This document shows positions 61,901 through 64,000 of a stretch of DNA of 64,000 bases, one piece after another; position 1 is the first letter of the stretch; each line of letters begins with the position of its first letter. The notes beneath the pieces are model-generated. The model was not told the origin of the DNA, did no database searches, and saw nothing but the letters and a program-made list of their open reading frames with translations. The stretch comes from Rhizobium mayense. GTDB lineage: Bacteria > Pseudomonadota > Alphaproteobacteria > Rhizobiales > Rhizobiaceae. The stretch covers positions 24,503 through 88,502 of the forward strand of contig NZ_JARFYM010000029.1 in the NCBI RefSeq assembly GCF_030272705.1, read 5' to 3'. A program made the position numbers and the translations under genes.

Positions 61901-63258
61901 TACTTGTCGCTGGCAATGCTGTCATATGCGACCAATCTTGATGCATCGCGCGCAAGATTATATCGGCGAAACGGAGCCTCATTTTCCGGCGATTCATTCA
62001 TGTTTGGCTCAGCGAGCGGATCTTGGATGGGGCTCTGTTTTCCAGCTTTATCCGGTGCCTTGGCAGCAGAGCCTCGCGACAACCAGTCGCTATTGCTGAG
62101 CGTACACAGCGCATAGGCTTTCAAGGGCAGCAGGAGAAAGATGTTGATGAAGGTATGCAGGGAAAAGCCTACAAATCGAAATTGGCGAGCACGGACCGCT
62201 GCAACGCTGCAGCGGATCATGGTCATCGATGCAATCATCAGGCATGTCCACCAAGGCACGGTCCCAGTCATCGCGAACTGTGCCAGGCCTGTCAGCACCG
62301 ACAGAGCGAGCAAGAGGGGGCCTAGATTCTGACCAATCACGTCCAAGGTGAGAAAACGATCAAGACCAGGCAGAAGGTTCAACGCAAGCAACGTGTCGCG
62401 GAAAGTGCTGCGTGCCCAGCGAAGTTGTTGACGCAGATACGGGCGCAGTCGGTCTGGAACAACTGTTGCCGCGATGGCGGTCGGAACGTACTCGGTTCGA
62501 AATCCGGCTTTCAGCATGAGGATCGTGAGATGGCGGTCCTCGCCAAAATCGCTTCGCTTTCCCCGAAACATTTGCGTTTCGTACTGGTCAAGCAGCAAGG
62601 TGAGCGCAGTGCGGCGGTACATGGCGCATGGGCCGCAGCAGCACATAACAGCACCGAAACGAGCCTGTGCCGCCCGCTCCTCATTGCAGGCCAGCCAGTA
62701 TTCCATATCGATCAAGCGGGTCAACCAAGTGTCGCGCCGGTTGCTGGCAGCCAGCTGGCCCATAGCCGCGCCGATTGCTGGATCACGCATCTTAACTGCA
62801 AGTTTCATGACGACGTCTGAAGCAAGTGTCGTGTCCGAGTCGACGTTGAGCACCAAATCGCCAGAGGAGCGGCGTATCGCCGCTATTTGCGCCTTGCGTT
62901 TTCCAGCATTCTCGTGGAGCAGAATGAATGTGAATCTTGGATCACGTGCAAACGCTGCGTGTACGGGTGTGACGGCATCGCGATTGCTGGAACCATCATC
63001 AATAACATAGACACGCAGTTCTCCGGCGTATTCTTGGTCGGCGATCGAAGCCAGGCAATCCCAAAGCGTGGCCGGATCCTCGTTGAAGCAGGGGATGATG
63101 ACATCCACGCTCGGCAAGGGAGCGGAACCGATCGGCTCTGCGGAGGTCGATGAATCGTTGGTCGGCCGAGCATAAACGACCTGCATGCTCCTATAGGCAG
63201 TCGAGAGCAGCGCATAAAGCGAGATGGCGGCAGTGCTGGTTGTGTCGAGCAGATTCAT
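61900..63258 (-). CDS. nodC: Chitin oligosaccharide synthase NodC
   Basis: 452-aa family GT2 processive N-acetylglucosaminyltransferase that makes the Nod factor backbone. UDP-binding Asp in VIDDGSSN (about 86-92), DSD at 140-142, GED at 239-241 and QQLRW at 277-281 are the conserved catalytic features. One N-terminal and several C-terminal membrane segments. Eleven bases after nodB. Confidence 0.97.
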   Translation of the reverse strand: MNLLDTTSTAAISLYALLSTAYRSMQVVYARPTNDSSTSAEPIGSAPLPSVDVIIPCFNEDPATLWDCLASIADQEYAGELRVYVIDDGSSNRDAVTPVHAAFARDPRFTFILLHENAGKRKAQIAAIRRSSGDLVLNVDSDTTLASDVVMKLAVKMRDPAIGAAMGQLAASNRRDTWLTRLIDMEYWLACNEERAAQARFGAVMCCCGPCAMYRRTALTLLLDQYETQMFRGKRSDFGEDRHLTILMLKAGFRTEYVPTAIAATVVPDRLRPYLRQQLRWARSTFRDTLLALNLLPGLDRFLTLDVIGQNLGPLLLALSVLTGLAQFAMTGTVPWWTCLMIASMTMIRCSVAAVRARQFRFVGFSLHTFINIFLLLPLKAYALCTLSNSDWLSRGSAAKAPDKAGKQSPIQDPLAEPNMNESPENEAPFRRYNLARDASRLVAYDSIASDK

Positions 63259-63269
63259 GGATATCGCTT

Positions 63270-63929
63270 TCAGTGATGTTGAGGAAGCGAGCGGATTGCA
63301 AATCCGCGGTCGCGCACGACTGGAATGATACGAGAGAGCGCCATGATGGTCTGATAGCGCAGACTGCTGTCGCCGCTCGGTTTCGCCTCGCTAGGAGGAC
63401 ATCCGTCGTGCAAGAGAACGATTGCTCCGGGACGGATAGAGGCGAGCACTGTATCGACGATGGCGTCGACGCCAGGACAAGACCAGTCTCGCGGGTCTAC
63501 CGACCAGTGGACGGCCGCAAGCCCTGCGCTGGCGGACGCAGAAAGAACCTCTTGCGTCCAGCTCCCGTATGGCGCGCGCATATACTGGAGCGATGCCAGC
63601 GGGCATGCGATCTTGATGGCCCTGTTCGCTTCAAGTAATTCGTGTTGTATTTCGCCGGGTCCGCATTTGGTAAGGTCGGGATGAGTCATCGTGTGATTGG
63701 CGACCTTGTGCCCTTCTGCGATCATTCGTTGGATGAGTTTCGGCTGTTCGGCCGCGTAAGTTCCGATAACGAAGAACGTCGCCGGTACCCGGTATTGCGC
63801 CAGCACATCCAGAACCTCCTGCGTGCAGAAGGGATGAGGTCCGTCGTCGAACGTCAGATAGACGCTGGGCTGGCCGGTGCCGTCAGCGCACGGATCGTGC
63901 ACTTCGTATAAGCAATCGAGGTGCGTCAT
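63270..63929 (-). CDS. nodB: Chitooligosaccharide deacetylase NodB
   Basis: 219 aa. Removes the acetyl group from the non-reducing GlcNAc. NodB homology motif 1 TFDDGPHPF (Asp28, Asp29) and motif 2 HTMTHPDL (His79, His83) are intact; RAPYGSW and WSVDPRDW follow. The ATG at 63929 overlaps the nodA stop as ATGA; the open frame upstream is the nodA tail in another phase. Confidence 0.96.
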   Translation of the reverse strand: MTHLDCLYEVHDPCADGTGQPSVYLTFDDGPHPFCTQEVLDVLAQYRVPATFFVIGTYAAEQPKLIQRMIAEGHKVANHTMTHPDLTKCGPGEIQHELLEANRAIKIACPLASLQYMRAPYGSWTQEVLSASASAGLAAVHWSVDPRDWSCPGVDAIVDTVLASIRPGAIVLLHDGCPPSEAKPSGDSSLRYQTIMALSRIIPVVRDRGFAIRSLPQHH

Positions 63930-64000
63930 AACTCCGGTCCGTTCCGGTCGATCGTCGTACCAGCTGGCCAATCGGAGATTGGCCGTCCAACAGGCAGAAT
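63926..64000 (-). CDS. nodA: Nod factor N-acyltransferase NodA, C-terminal 24 codons only
   Basis: The last 24 residues before the TGA at 63926 read PVGRPISDWPAGTTIDRNGP and EL, the recognisable NodA C-terminus. The rest and the nod box of the operon lie beyond the right edge. Confidence 0.88.
   Translation of the reverse strand: MLPVGRPISDWPAGTTIDRNGPEL

Noticed and set aside
1..64000. tRNA, rRNA, CRISPR arrays, replication origin (repABC)
   Set aside because: No cloverleaf-like sequence, regular repeat-spacer pattern or Rep protein was seen on either strand.

Overview
The window reads as part of the symbiotic plasmid (or symbiosis island) of a fast-growing alphaproteobacterial rhizobium. 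It carries nitrogenase structural and assembly genes (nifH, D, K, E, N, B, S, Q, W, Z, T, A), fixABCX, a second sigma-54 gene linked to a peroxiredoxin (prxS-rpoN2, an arrangement I recall from Rhizobium etli), nodD, and a complete nod operon in the order nodABCSUIJHPQ. That nod order, with methyl-, carbamoyl- and sulfo-transferases in one unit, resembles bean-nodulating Rhizobium tropici-type strains or Ensifer relatives; the species cannot be fixed from sequence reading alone.

Layout. 1-7.3 kb: nifHDKEN on the minus strand, entering from a sigma-54/NifA promoter at 7.2-7.3 kb and leaving at the left edge inside nifN. 7.6-10.6 kb: nodD (minus) and two plus-strand nod boxes ahead of a phytanoyl-CoA-dioxygenase-like gene. 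10.9-15.3 kb: a prolyl oligopeptidase and a 38-codon ORF on minus and an Ntn-hydrolase gene on plus, the last two facing away from one shared NifA site. 15.4-20.7 kb: a second NifA-type divergent locus; minus-strand SnoaL-like, tandem-SDR, small-protein and luciferase-like monooxygenase genes, and a plus-strand amino-acid-kinase-like gene. Its two sigma-54 promoters are a perfect 27-bp inverted repeat. 20.8-25.6 kb: frameshifted housekeeping-type genes, a phosphonate gene pair (PEP mutase plus nucleotidyltransferase) and an IS1595-type transposase remnant. 25.6-32.1 kb: a His-Xaa-Ser (HXS) peptide-maturation operon, hxsD-hxsB-hxsC-hxsA, with a secreted ClpP-fold-like protein downstream and a DUF4236/SH3 membrane protein convergent to it. 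32.3-32.9 kb: a decayed second PEP mutase. 33.5-48.8 kb: prxS-rpoN2, nifQ, iscN, a degenerate nifU, nifS, nifW, fixABCX, nifA, nifB, fdxN, nifZ, nifT and a SIR2-like gene. 49.3-53.4 kb: an IetAS-type AAA ATPase/subtilase pair (plasmid stability or phage defence) plus a small gene. 53.9-64.0 kb: the nod operon on minus, reading in from the right edge through nodA.

How the genes work together. NifA (43.6 kb) with sigma-54 (RpoN2 at 34.2 kb) should activate the nifH, nifQ, iscN, fixA and nifB promoters and also two divergent loci outside the classical nif set. NodD acts through nod boxes. The Nod factor predicted from the operon is a chitin oligomer that is N-acylated, N-methylated, carbamoylated and 6-O-sulfated. 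The least explained parts are the HXS operon, the two extra NifA-type divergent loci, and the PEP mutase pair. No tRNA, rRNA or CRISPR array was seen. All assignments are from reading translated sequence and motifs; no database search was run.
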